9,303 nt of DNA from an uncultured Caryophanales bacterium (GCA_946626535.1 CAMOUK010000042.1:1-9303), one strand, 5' to 3'. Shown: positions 1-6,793, counted from the first letter of the stretch. A program made the numbers and translations. The notes: generated from the sequence alone by a model not told the origin.

Positions 1-8
1 GTGATTTA

Positions 9-974
9 ATGGGCTTAAAGATAGGAAATATAGATATTCCTACAAAATTCATATTAGCTCCAATGGCTGGAATAACTAATGAAGCATTTAGAATAATCTG
101 TAAAGAGTATGGGGCTTCATTTGTTGTTGGTGAGATGGTTTCAGATAAGGCGATATGCTTTAAAAATAAAAAGACCATCAATATGGTCAAGGTAAATGAT
201 TTGGAGCATCCAGTAGCTATTCAGCTATTTGGTAGCGATGTAGAATCTATGGTTTATGGTGCCAAGTTCATAGATGAATATAGTAATGCTGATATTATTG
301 ATATTAATATGGGCTGTCCTGTCAATAAGGTTATTAAATCAGGAGCTGGCTCAGCATTATTAAAGGATCCAGATAAAATTTATGATATTGTTTCAAGTAT
401 CGTAAAGGCAGTTAAAAAGCCAGTTACAGTTAAGATTAGAGCTGGCTGGGATATGAATTCTATTAACTGTGTTGAGGTCGCAAAGATAATAGAGAAGGCT
501 GGAGCTAAGGCTATAACAATTCACGCAAGAACTAGAAGCCAGCTATATTCTGGTAAGGCTAATTTAGATTATATTAAGGCAGTTAAGGAAGCTGTTTCTA
601 TTCCTGTAATTGGTAATGGTGATGTTACAGATATAGAAAGTGCTAAGCATATGCTAGAATATACAGGCTGTGATGCGGTCGCAATCGCAAGAGGTGCCTT
701 AGGTAATCCATTTATCTTTAGAGAATTAAATGCCTATTTTTATGATAATAAAATTATAGAAAAACCAACAAATAAAGAAATATTTGACACTATAAAGAAG
801 CATTATGAATATCTATTAAAGATAAAAGATGAGCATCTAGCACTACTTGAAATGCGTACTCATATTTCTTGTTATATTAAGGGAATGAAGGGCTCAAGTA
901 GAATAAAGGATTTTATTAATAAACAAACAGATATAAATATAGTGATGAAAACATTAGAGGAATATCTATTGTAG
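9..974 (+). CDS. dusB: tRNA-dihydrouridine synthase (DusB/NifR3 family)
   Basis: FMN-dependent, NADPH-using enzyme that reduces uridines in the D-loop region of tRNA to dihydrouridine in the cytoplasm. The 321 residues match the family's usual length. The N-terminal LAPMAGITN motif opens the TIM barrel. The family signature MGCPVNKVIKSGAGSALL carries the expected catalytic cysteine at Cys103. A barrel segment IHARTRSQLYSG (His172 region) and the FMN phosphate-binding strands IGNGDV and AIARGALGNP follow, then a C-terminal helical tRNA-binding domain from about residue 245. The ATG overlaps an in-frame GTG-ATT-TAA (bases 1-9) as TAATG, so this gene is probably translationally coupled to a gene that ends at the window edge; its ribosome site lies outside. 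The DusB-type signature favours DusB over other Dus subfamilies, but which uridine it modifies cannot be read from sequence. A terminator follows it, so it is not part of the purine operon. Confidence 0.95.
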   Translation: MGLKIGNIDIPTKFILAPMAGITNEAFRIICKEYGASFVVGEMVSDKAICFKNKKTINMVKVNDLEHPVAIQLFGSDVESMVYGAKFIDEYSNADIIDINMGCPVNKVIKSGAGSALLKDPDKIYDIVSSIVKAVKKPVTVKIRAGWDMNSINCVEVAKIIEKAGAKAITIHARTRSQLYSGKANLDYIKAVKEAVSIPVIGNGDVTDIESAKHMLEYTGCDAVAIARGALGNPFIFRELNAYFYDNKIIEKPTNKEIFDTIKKHYEYLLKIKDEHLALLEMRTHISCYIKGMKGSSRIKDFINKQTDINIVMKTLEEYLL

Positions 975-988
975 TAATATTATTATAG

Positions 989-1025
989 AACAGCTATTAA
1001 TTTGATGATTAAATGCTGTTTTTTT
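989..1025 (+). terminator. Intrinsic terminator after dusB
   Basis: A hairpin starts 14 nt after the dusB stop. The outer stem AACAGC (989-994) pairs with GCTGTT (1015-1020). A 2x2 mismatch follows, then the inner stem TTAAT (997-1001) with ATTAA (1008-1012) and a 6-nt loop. A run of seven T residues (1019-1025) follows directly. This is the classic rho-independent layout and should end the dusB transcript. Confidence 0.85.
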
Positions 1026-1027
1026 AT

Positions 1028-1056
1028 TTGATTATGTGTAATAGAGGCAGTATAAT
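1028..1056 (+). promoter_or_regulatory. Sigma-A-type promoter for the 1116-1655 gene
   Basis: A perfect -10 box TATAAT (1051-1056) lies 17 bp after a -35-like TTGATT (1028-1033, four of six consensus bases). Transcription would begin near 1063, leaving a leader of about 50 nt. The -35 box sits directly after the dusB terminator, so the next gene appears to be an independent unit. Confidence 0.7.
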
Positions 1057-1060
1057 TTGT

Positions 1061-1085
1061 AAGATTCATCTTTTTAAGATTGATC
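1061..1085 (+). repeat. Imperfect 10-bp direct repeat in the leader
   Basis: AAGATTCATC (1061-1070) recurs as AAGATTGATC (1076-1085), nine of ten bases identical and 15 bp apart. It lies at and just after the predicted transcription start of the following gene. The position would suit a repressor site, but with two short A+T-rich copies chance is also possible. Confidence 0.35.
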
Positions 1086-1115
1086 GAGTTGATAGATTTT
1101 GATTTAGGGGATTTT

Positions 1116-1655
1116 ATGAAAAAAAAGATTATTATTTCCATAAGTATATTTCTTATAATAATTATTTCGATTATATGTTTTTTTATATATGTATCTCAGC
1201 CATCTAAAATCGATATTGAGAATAGGCAATATGTTGACAAATATTCTAAAATAGAAATGTTTTTGGAAGAAAAAGATGAACATCATCAATTGGCTGTTGG
1301 TAAATATATCAAAAATGATTTTGATAGTACTAGTTATCATAGAGATATTGATGATGTATTGTTTGAACAAATGTGTAATATAAATTATGAAGAGGTTGCT
1401 CTTGATTATGAAGGGTTAAATGTTCTTTATGACATTTCGATGATTCGAAAAAAAGAATATATTGATGTCGCTCCTCGTTCGAGGTATATAGTTGTTTGGC
1501 TATATGATAATAATACTATTAGAGTATTAACTCAAATTGGTGAAGCATTTCATTGTGACTATAAGGCAAGAATGTATAGAATTGATGAAGAAGATTATTC
1601 TAAAATTATAGATGAAATTGAAAAAATAATGGCTAATGATAGTGTGGTTCAATAA
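1116..1655 (+). CDS. Hypothetical protein with one N-terminal membrane anchor
   Basis: I do not recognise this 179-residue protein. It starts MKKK and then has one hydrophobic segment, about residues 5-26 (Ile/Phe/Leu/Cys only, with three Ser and one Tyr). The positive N-terminus predicts a cytoplasmic start and an extracytoplasmic C-terminal domain. There is no lipobox and no obvious signal peptidase site, so it looks like a signal-anchor protein. The outer part (30-179) is acidic, rich in Asp, Glu and Tyr, with a likely strand region RYIVVWLYD followed by TIRVLTQIG and a final helix. An in-frame TTG at 1080 would add 12 residues, but ATG at 1116 is preferred: it has AGGGGA at 1106-1111 just upstream and gives a clean Lys-rich N-terminus. 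It has its own promoter and a visible preference for AAA over AAG lysine codons, unlike most purine genes here. No function is assigned. Confidence 0.75.
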   Translation: MKKKIIISISIFLIIIISIICFFIYVSQPSKIDIENRQYVDKYSKIEMFLEEKDEHHQLAVGKYIKNDFDSTSYHRDIDDVLFEQMCNINYEEVALDYEGLNVLYDISMIRKKEYIDVAPRSRYIVVWLYDNNTIRVLTQIGEAFHCDYKARMYRIDEEDYSKIIDEIEKIMANDSVVQ

Positions 1656-1673
1656 ACTTTATAATGAATACTT

Positions 1674-1692
1674 TGAATTAGAAGGATTCAAT
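1674..1692 (+). other. Small inverted repeat after the hypothetical gene
   Basis: TTGAAT (1674-1679) and ATTCAA (1687-1692) can form a 6-bp hairpin with a 7-nt loop, 19 nt after the stop codon. No U-run follows, so it is a poor intrinsic terminator. It may protect the mRNA 3' end or be chance. Confidence 0.3.
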
Positions 1693-1698
1693 CTAGCT

Positions 1699-1718
1699 TT
1701 ATATATTAATATATAAAA
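1699..1718. repeat. Perfect 20-bp A+T-only palindrome
   Basis: Bases 1699-1718 read the same on both strands and contain only A and T. As RNA they could form an 8-bp A-U stem with a TTAA loop. No T-run follows on the + strand. The palindrome lies about 30 bp upstream of the purine operon's -35 region, where a regulator or an upstream promoter element could act, but low-complexity A+T composition makes chance plausible. Confidence 0.4.
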
Positions 1719-1744
1719 ATTAATCGTTTTCAATAAGTTTATTA

Positions 1745-1773
1745 TTTATTTTTAAAATTTAATATGCTACAAT
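1745..1773 (+). promoter_or_regulatory. Promoter of the purine operon (extended -10)
   Basis: TGCTACAAT (1765-1773) matches an extended -10 element (TGnTATAAT with one change). The -35 candidate TTTATT (1745-1750), at 17-bp spacing, is weak, which is common when the TG extension is present. Predicted transcription start is near 1779-1781, only about 7 nt before the riboswitch P1 helix. That fits a leader RNA that begins almost directly with the aptamer. Confidence 0.65.
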
Positions 1774-1786
1774 AATAGGGTAGCAA

Positions 1787-1859
1787 AATTTGGTATAATA
1801 GCTTTAATATGGAAAGCAAGTCTCTACCCCAAAGCCTTAAATTTTGGGACTACCAAATT
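1787..1859 (+). promoter_or_regulatory. Purine riboswitch aptamer, guanine type
   Basis: This is the three-way-junction purine aptamer. P1 pairs 1787-1795 with 1851-1859 (9 bp). TATAAT begins J1/2. P2 is GCTTT (1801-1805) with AAAGC (1813-1817), closing loop AATATGG. J2/3 holds TCTCTAC. P3 pairs 1828-1834 with 1842-1848 and closes loop CCTTAAA (1835-1841). The loop-loop contact GG (1811-1812) with CC (1835-1836) is intact. The specificity base before TA in GACTA is C1850, equal to C74 of the B. subtilis xpt aptamer, so guanine or hypoxanthine rather than adenine is expected. The U51-equivalent (T1825) is kept, which argues against the 2'-deoxyguanosine variant. It sits just after the promoter and controls the purK-purH operon, most likely as an OFF switch. 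Confidence 0.93.
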
Positions 1860-1860
1860 A

Positions 1861-1941
1861 ATTTTTATAAGAAGAGACACTTGGATCGGAGTTTTGTATG
1901 TTAAAACCAGAGATGCAAGTTAATATTTATCTTATTAAAAT
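1861..1941 (+). promoter_or_regulatory. Long imperfect hairpin in the riboswitch expression platform
   Basis: Between the aptamer and the terminator three nested helices can form. The outer one is 1861-1871 with 1931-1941 (ten pairs around one U-U mismatch). The middle one is 1879-1887 with 1912-1920 (eight pairs around one G-G mismatch). The apical one is 1891-1895 with 1903-1907 and a 7-nt loop. The arm begins one base after P1 ends and stops five bases before the terminator's 5' flank. It may be an antiterminator component, a spacer that stacks on P1, or an unrecognised RNA element. By eye I found no strong strand exchange with P1 or the terminator, so its mechanistic role is open. Confidence 0.45.
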
Positions 1942-1948
1942 GTCATAG
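1898..1948 (+). CDS. Possible 16-codon leader ORF upstream of purK
   Basis: ATG at 1898 opens a 16-codon frame, MLKPEMQVNIYLIKMS, ending with TAG at 1946-1948. GGAG (1888-1891) stands 6 nt before the ATG, a good ribosome-site spacing. The frame lies wholly inside the leader and its stop abuts the terminator stem (core 5' strand 1951-1955). A ribosome ending here would cover that strand, so translation could favour read-through. The start lies in the apical hairpin loop. I recognise no homology, and it does not resemble a PurE N-terminus. A short frame like this can arise by chance; only position and ribosome site support it. Confidence 0.25.
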   Translation: MLKPEMQVNIYLIKMS

Positions 1949-1950
1949 GG

Positions 1951-1978
1951 AGGGCATATCTTTTGTCGCCCTTTTTTT
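1951..1978 (+). terminator. Intrinsic terminator of the purine leader (attenuator)
   Basis: AGGGC (1951-1955) pairs with GCCCT (1968-1972) around a 12-nt loop, followed by a T-run (1972-1978). The stem can grow outward by G-U and A-U pairs using 1947-1950 and the start of the T-run. It ends about 20 nt before the purK ATG and lies about 90 nt after the aptamer. That is where a transcription-terminating guanine riboswitch places its terminator: ligand binding stabilises P1 and lets this hairpin form. Confidence 0.8.
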
Positions 1979-1998
1979 GTTTTCTTTAGGAGAGATTT

Positions 1999-3078
1999 AT
2001 GGTAACTATCGGTATTATTGGTGGTGGTCAGCTTGGTATGATGCTGGCAGAAGAAATTCATAATTTAGGTGCTAAAGCAATCTGTCTTGATCCTAATCCT
2101 AAATGTCCTGCAAGCTTTGTTTGCGATGAAACTATAGTTAGCGAATATAGCGATTTAGAGGGCTTAAAGAAATTAGGAGATAAATGTGATGTTTTGACCT
2201 ATGAATTTGAAAATGTTCCGGCAGAACAGTTGAAGTTTTTAAAGGATAAATATAATTTCTTACAAGGAATTGAACCACTCTTTGATTCACAAAATAGAAT
2301 TAGAGAAAAGACAAATGCGAAAAATTTAGGATTAAACACTCCAAAATTTAAAGCTGTTAATTCAAAAAAGGATTTATTAGATGGCATAAAAGAAATTGGA
2401 ATGCCTTGTGTATATAAAACAACAACGTTAGGCTATGATGGTCATGGTCAGGTTGTTATAAAAAGTGAAGAAGATATAGATAAGGTTTCGCCTTATTTAG
2501 ATGGTGAAGGAATATTAGAGGAATTTATCAAATATGATTTTGAAACTTCAATTATAATGGTTAGAAGTAAAAATCAAATAATATCATTTCCGATGACTAT
2601 AAATATTCATAAAAGAGGAATATTAGATTTAGTAATCGCTGAAGAGAACAAGGCTATATTTGAAGAAATTAAAAATGCTTCATATGCCTTTATGGAAAAA
2701 GCTGATTATTTAGGAATATTAACTATTGAATATTTTGTCAAGGGTGACAAATTTTATTTTAACGAAATGGCCCCAAGGCCTCATAATAGTGGACACTATA
2801 CTATTGAGGGCTGTACGACAAATCAATATAGGGAGCTTGCAAGATTCTTACTTGGACTACCTTTAGAGGTTCCAAAATTAATAAGTCCTACAATTATGAA
2901 AAATATATTAGGATTTGATTATGATAATATGAAATCTTTTGTTGAAAGTGATAACATTCATATTCATGATTATCATAAGGCTGATGTTAGAAAAAATAGA
3001 AAAATGGCTCATATTACTTTCACTAATATGAGTATTACTGAATATAATAAAGAATATAAAAATAGGTTTGAGGAGTAG
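1999..3078 (+). CDS. purK: N5-carboxyaminoimidazole ribonucleotide synthase
   Basis: Cytoplasmic ATP-grasp enzyme that joins bicarbonate to AIR using ATP, giving N5-CAIR in de novo purine synthesis. The 359 residues are full length for PurK. The N-terminal pre-ATP-grasp motif IGIIGGGQLGMML (residues 4-16) binds the substrate ribonucleotide. The ATP-grasp lysine region KTTTLGYDGHGQ starts at Lys140. The family signature NEMAPRPHNSGHYT begins at Asn255, with Glu256 a likely metal ligand. AGGAG at 1988-1992 lies 6 nt before the ATG. It is the first gene after the attenuator, and its last codons (GAG GAG) double as the ribosome site for purL. PurK needs the mutase PurE to make CAIR, and purE is not in the window. 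By hand count lysines are about 25 AAA to 9 AAG, opposite to purC. Confidence 0.96.
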   Translation: MVTIGIIGGGQLGMMLAEEIHNLGAKAICLDPNPKCPASFVCDETIVSEYSDLEGLKKLGDKCDVLTYEFENVPAEQLKFLKDKYNFLQGIEPLFDSQNRIREKTNAKNLGLNTPKFKAVNSKKDLLDGIKEIGMPCVYKTTTLGYDGHGQVVIKSEEDIDKVSPYLDGEGILEEFIKYDFETSIIMVRSKNQIISFPMTINIHKRGILDLVIAEENKAIFEEIKNASYAFMEKADYLGILTIEYFVKGDKFYFNEMAPRPHNSGHYTIEGCTTNQYRELARFLLGLPLEVPKLISPTIMKNILGFDYDNMKSFVESDNIHIHDYHKADVRKNRKMAHITFTNMSITEYNKEYKNRFEE

Positions 3079-3080
3079 TT

Positions 3081-6000
3081 ATGGATTATCGTATTTTTGT
3101 AGAAAAGCATAAAAATTATCAGGTTGAGGCAAAATCATTAGAGGCTGAATTAAATTTAAACCTTAATTTACATCTTAAGGATTTAAGATATATTAATGTT
3201 TATGATTTATTTGGTTTTTCTAAGGAATTAGTTGAAAAGGCTAAATATAAGGTATTTGGAGAAATAGTTACAGATTCTGTAACATATAGCTTAAATTTAA
3301 GGGATAAGAAATATGTAGCTATTGAATATCTTCCTGGTCAATTTGACCAAAGAGCTTCTTCAGCAATAGATTGCGTTAAGCTAATTGATCCAGATGCTCA
3401 AATCAATATTAGAAGTGGTAAGATTATTATTTTAGATGATTCAACTTCTAATAAGGATTTAAATAGAATTAAAAAATATTTAATTAACGCAGTTGAAGCT
3501 AGAGAAAAGGATCTATCAGTTCTATCTGATTTAGAGCAAGCTCCAATTAAGCCTGTTGAGGTTATTTATGATTTTACAAATATGAAGGAAAACTTCCTTG
3601 ATGTTTATATTTCTAAGATGGGCTTAGCTATGAACAAGGATGACTTGAAATGTGTTATCGACTATTTCAAGAAGGAAGGAAGAGATCCTTGGGAAACAGA
3701 ATTAAGAATCTTAGATACATATTGGTCAGATCACTGTAGACATACTACATTTGGAACAATTTTAACTGAAATTACAATTGATGATTCATTCATGAAAAAT
3801 GAGCTTGAAGAATCATTAGAATTATATAAGAAGATTAGAAAAGATTTAAATAGAGAGAATAAGAAGCTTTGTTTAATGGATTTAGCAACAATTGGCGCTA
3901 GATACTTAAAGAAGATTGGTAAGCTTAATGATTTAGAGGAATCTGAAGAAAATAATGCTTGTTCAATTTTTGTTAACGTTGATGTTGATGGAAAGATGGA
4001 AAAGTGGTTATTACAATTTAAAAATGAAACACATAACCATCCAACTGAAATCGAACCATTTGGTGGCGCATCAACATGTCTTGGTGGCGCAATTAGAGAC
4101 CCACTATCTGGTAGAGCTTATGTATATCAAGCAATGAGAGTAACTGGTGCTGGTGATATTTATAAAGAAGTAAAGGATACTATGGAGGGTAAGCTTCCAC
4201 AACGTATCATTTCAACTAAGGCTGCTGCTGGTTATTCTTCATATGGTAACCAAATTGGTTTAGCTACAACATTTGTTAGAGAATTATATCATCCAGATTA
4301 TGTTGCTAAAAGATTAGAGGTTGGTGCTGTTGTTGGTGCTGTTAAGGCTGATGTAATTAGAAGAGAAAGCCCAGCTCCTGGCGATGTTATCCTTCTTTTA
4401 GGTGGCAAGACAGGTCGTGATGGTATCGGTGGTGCAACAGGTTCATCTAAAGAACATACAACAAAATCAATTGAGGTTTGTTCAAGTGAGGTTCAAAAGG
4501 GTAACGCTCCTGAAGAAAGAAAAATTTCTCACCTATTTAGAAGAGAAGAGGTTACTAAGCTAATTAAGAAATCTAATGACTTTGGTGCTGGTGGTGTATC
4601 AGTAGCTATTGGTGAACTAGCTCCAGGCTTAGAAATTATCCTTGATAACGTTCCAACTAAATATAGTGGACTTAACGCTACAGAACTTGCGATATCAGAA
4701 TCACAAGAAAGAATGGCTGTAGTTATCGCTCCAAAGGATGTTGATCAATTCATCAAATATGCTGAGGAGGAAAATATCTTAGTTTCTAAGGTTGCGACAG
4801 TTACAAAAGAGCCTAGACTTGTAATGTATTATAAGGGAAGAAAAATCGTTGATTTATCTAGAGAATTTATCGATTCTGCTGGTGCTAATCATTACGCAAA
4901 GGCAAGAATTGGTGCTGTAGAAAATAAAAATCCATTTATTAAGGAAGAAAAATCAGTAAAAGAAAGAGTTAAAGATACTTTAAGTGATGATAATGTAGTT
5001 AGCCAAAAGGGTTTAATTGAAATGTTTGACTCAACTATTGGTTGTTCAACAGTATTAATGCCATTTGGTGGAAAGTATCAAAGATCAGAAGAACAGGTAT
5101 CTGTTCAAAAGCTTCCAGTAAAGAATGGCTTTACTAATACAGCTTCTATTATGGCTTATGGTTATAACCCATTCATTACAAGCTTTAGCCCATACCATGG
5201 TGCAGCTTACGCTGTTGTTGAGGCATGTGCTAAGGTTGTAGCTGCTGGTGCTGATTATTCTAATATGAGATTTTCTTATCAAGAATATTTTGAAAGAATG
5301 CATGAGGATACAACTTGGGGTAAGCCACTTGCAGCACTATTAGGTGCTTTAAAGATGCAGGTTGAATTAGGTCTACCTTCAATTGGTGGTAAGGATTCTA
5401 TGAGTGGTACATTCCAAAATATCCACGTTCCACCTATGCTAATGGCATTTGGTATTACAACAGTTGATGCTAGAAATGTTATTTCAACTGATTTTAAGAA
5501 GCCTGATTCTAAATTATATTTAATTAAGCATACTGAATTAGAAAACTATATGCCTAATGTTGAAGAATTAAAGAAGAACTTTAGCTTTGTTACAAAGGCT
5601 ATTTCTGAAAAGAAAATTATTTCAGCTTATGCTTTAGGCTTTGGTGGCTTAATTGAGGCTGCTTCAAAGATGAGCTTCGGTAATAAGATTGGCTTTGATA
5701 TCAATTATGATGAGAAGCTGCTTGATGCTTATAACTATGGTTCAATTTTAGTTGAAGCATATGATGACTTAGATTATGAGAATGCAATTTTAGTTGGTTC
5801 TACAAATTATTCTAAGTATGGCACATTTAATAATGTTAAATTTAAACTAGAAGAATTATTTGAAGAAAATAGAGATAAATTTACTAAGGTTTATAAGGAT
5901 GTAGCTAAAAATGAGGATAAATCATATAGCTTCAAGCCTTATCAAAAGGAAGTTAATTTATTAAATAATAAGAATAAGGTAGTTGCATATTTCCCTGTTT

Positions 6001-6773
6001 TCCCTGGAACAAACTGTGACTACGATACAACTAAGGCCTTTAAGAAGGCTGGTGCTGAAATAAAGGTTTCAGTATTTAAGAATTTAACAAGTAAGGATAT
6101 TTTTGATTCTATCAATGAGATGGCAAAAAATATCGATAGCTGTGATATATTTGTTCTTTCAGGTGGATTCAGCTCTGGTGATGAACCAGATGGTTCTGGT
6201 AAATTTATTGCCAATGTATTAAATCAAGAAAAGGTTATGAATGCTATCCATAGATTAATCGATAGAAAAGGATTAATCCTAGGTATTTGTAACGGATTCC
6301 AAGCATTAGTTAAATCAGGATTATTACCATATGGTAGATTAGGTATGGTTAATAAGAATTCACCTACATTATTTAGAAATGATATCAATAGACACGTTTC
6401 ACAAATTGTAACTACAAAGGTTATGACAAACGCATCACCTTGGCTTTCATCATATGAGGGCGGTGAGCTTCATAGCATTGCAGTATCTCATGGTGAAGGT
6501 AAATTTGTTGTTTCAAGAAGTATGGCAAAGGAATTATATGAAAATGGACAAATCGCATTCTGCTATACTGATTTAGAAGGAAATATCACAAATGATTCTC
6601 CATATAATCCAAATGGCTCAAATTACGCTATTGAGGGTATTATTTCAAAGGATGGCTTAATCCTAGGTAAGATGGGACATTCTGAAAGATATGAAGAGAA
6701 TTTATTTAAGAATATTTCTGGTAATAAGAAGCAAGATATATTTGAAAATGCTGTAAAATATTTTAAAAAGTAA
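3081..6773 (+). CDS. purL: Phosphoribosylformylglycinamidine (FGAM) synthase, single-chain long form
   Basis: Converts FGAR, glutamine and ATP to FGAM. At 1230 residues it carries in one chain what many Bacilli split into PurS, PurL and PurQ. An N-terminal PurS-like region is followed by a linker with DPWETELRILDTYWSDHCRH (202-221). Two AIRS-like halves carry NETHNHPTEIEPFGG (from 315), GRDGIGGATGSS (445-456) and GLPSIGGKDSM (764-774). A class I glutamine amidotransferase domain runs from about 967, with nucleophile Cys1070 in GICNGFQ and catalytic His1200 and Glu1202 in MGHSERYE. The GHSER form, rather than PHPER, and the length match the clade of streptococci and clostridia. All catalytic residues expected of the amidotransferase domain are present. 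Start: ATG two bases after the purK stop, with AGGAG at 3071-3075 inside purK, so translation is probably coupled. Confidence 0.97.
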   Translation: MDYRIFVEKHKNYQVEAKSLEAELNLNLNLHLKDLRYINVYDLFGFSKELVEKAKYKVFGEIVTDSVTYSLNLRDKKYVAIEYLPGQFDQRASSAIDCVKLIDPDAQINIRSGKIIILDDSTSNKDLNRIKKYLINAVEAREKDLSVLSDLEQAPIKPVEVIYDFTNMKENFLDVYISKMGLAMNKDDLKCVIDYFKKEGRDPWETELRILDTYWSDHCRHTTFGTILTEITIDDSFMKNELEESLELYKKIRKDLNRENKKLCLMDLATIGARYLKKIGKLNDLEESEENNACSIFVNVDVDGKMEKWLLQFKNETHNHPTEIEPFGGASTCLGGAIRDPLSGRAYVYQAMRVTGAGDIYKEVKDTMEGKLPQRIISTKAAAGYSSYGNQIGLATTFVRELYHPDYVAKRLEVGAVVGAVKADVIRRESPAPGDVILLLGGKTGRDGIGGATGSSKEHTTKSIEVCSSEVQKGNAPEERKISHLFRREEVTKLIKKSNDFGAGGVSVAIGELAPGLEIILDNVPTKYSGLNATELAISESQERMAVVIAPKDVDQFIKYAEEENILVSKVATVTKEPRLVMYYKGRKIVDLSREFIDSAGANHYAKARIGAVENKNPFIKEEKSVKERVKDTLSDDNVVSQKGLIEMFDSTIGCSTVLMPFGGKYQRSEEQVSVQKLPVKNGFTNTASIMAYGYNPFITSFSPYHGAAYAVVEACAKVVAAGADYSNMRFSYQEYFERMHEDTTWGKPLAALLGALKMQVELGLPSIGGKDSMSGTFQNIHVPPMLMAFGITTVDARNVISTDFKKPDSKLYLIKHTELENYMPNVEELKKNFSFVTKAISEKKIISAYALGFGGLIEAASKMSFGNKIGFDINYDEKLLDAYNYGSILVEAYDDLDYENAILVGSTNYSKYGTFNNVKFKLEELFEENRDKFTKVYKDVAKNEDKSYSFKPYQKEVNLLNNKNKVVAYFPVFPGTNCDYDTTKAFKKAGAEIKVSVFKNLTSKDIFDSINEMAKNIDSCDIFVLSGGFSSGDEPDGSGKFIANVLNQEKVMNAIHRLIDRKGLILGICNGFQALVKSGLLPYGRLGMVNKNSPTLFRNDINRHVSQIVTTKVMTNASPWLSSYEGGELHSIAVSHGEGKFVVSRSMAKELYENGQIAFCYTDLEGNITNDSPYNPNGSNYAIEGIISKDGLILGKMGHSERYEENLFKNISGNKKQDIFENAVKYFKK

Positions 6774-6793
6774 GATAAGGGGAGAAGAAGATT

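Noticed and set aside
1..8. Tail of an upstream gene (GTG ATT TAA)
   Set aside because: Only two codons and a stop are visible. An overlap with dusB is likely, but nothing can be said about the gene, so it is not listed as a feature.
1080..1115. Upstream TTG start for the orphan gene
   Set aside because: ATG at 1116 has AGGGGA just upstream and gives a standard Lys-plus-hydrophobic signal anchor; the TTG extension lacks a ribosome site at suitable spacing.
1104..1370. An 88-codon reverse-strand frame
   Set aside because: It is antisense to the orphan gene, has no ribosome site that I could see, and its composition is that of a shadow of A+T-rich coding DNA.
1861..1941. A PRPP (ykkC subtype 2b) aptamer in tandem with the guanine aptamer, as known upstream of some purine operons
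   Set aside because: The ykkC-type conserved core, including its GGGAUAAAAGCCCGGGAG-like 3' block, is not visible. The GGATCGGAG stretch is only a loose resemblance.
1898..1948. Remnant of purE at the operon head
   Set aside because: The peptide does not resemble the PurE N-terminus, which has a GSDSD motif, and no other PurE-like sequence occurs in any frame of 1656-1998.
1656..1998. PurR box of the B. subtilis type (CCGAAC core)
   Set aside because: No CGAAC or inverted GTTCG pair is present in the leader region.
5085..5303. A 72-codon reverse-strand frame
   Set aside because: It lies wholly inside purL, whose protein motifs are intact there.
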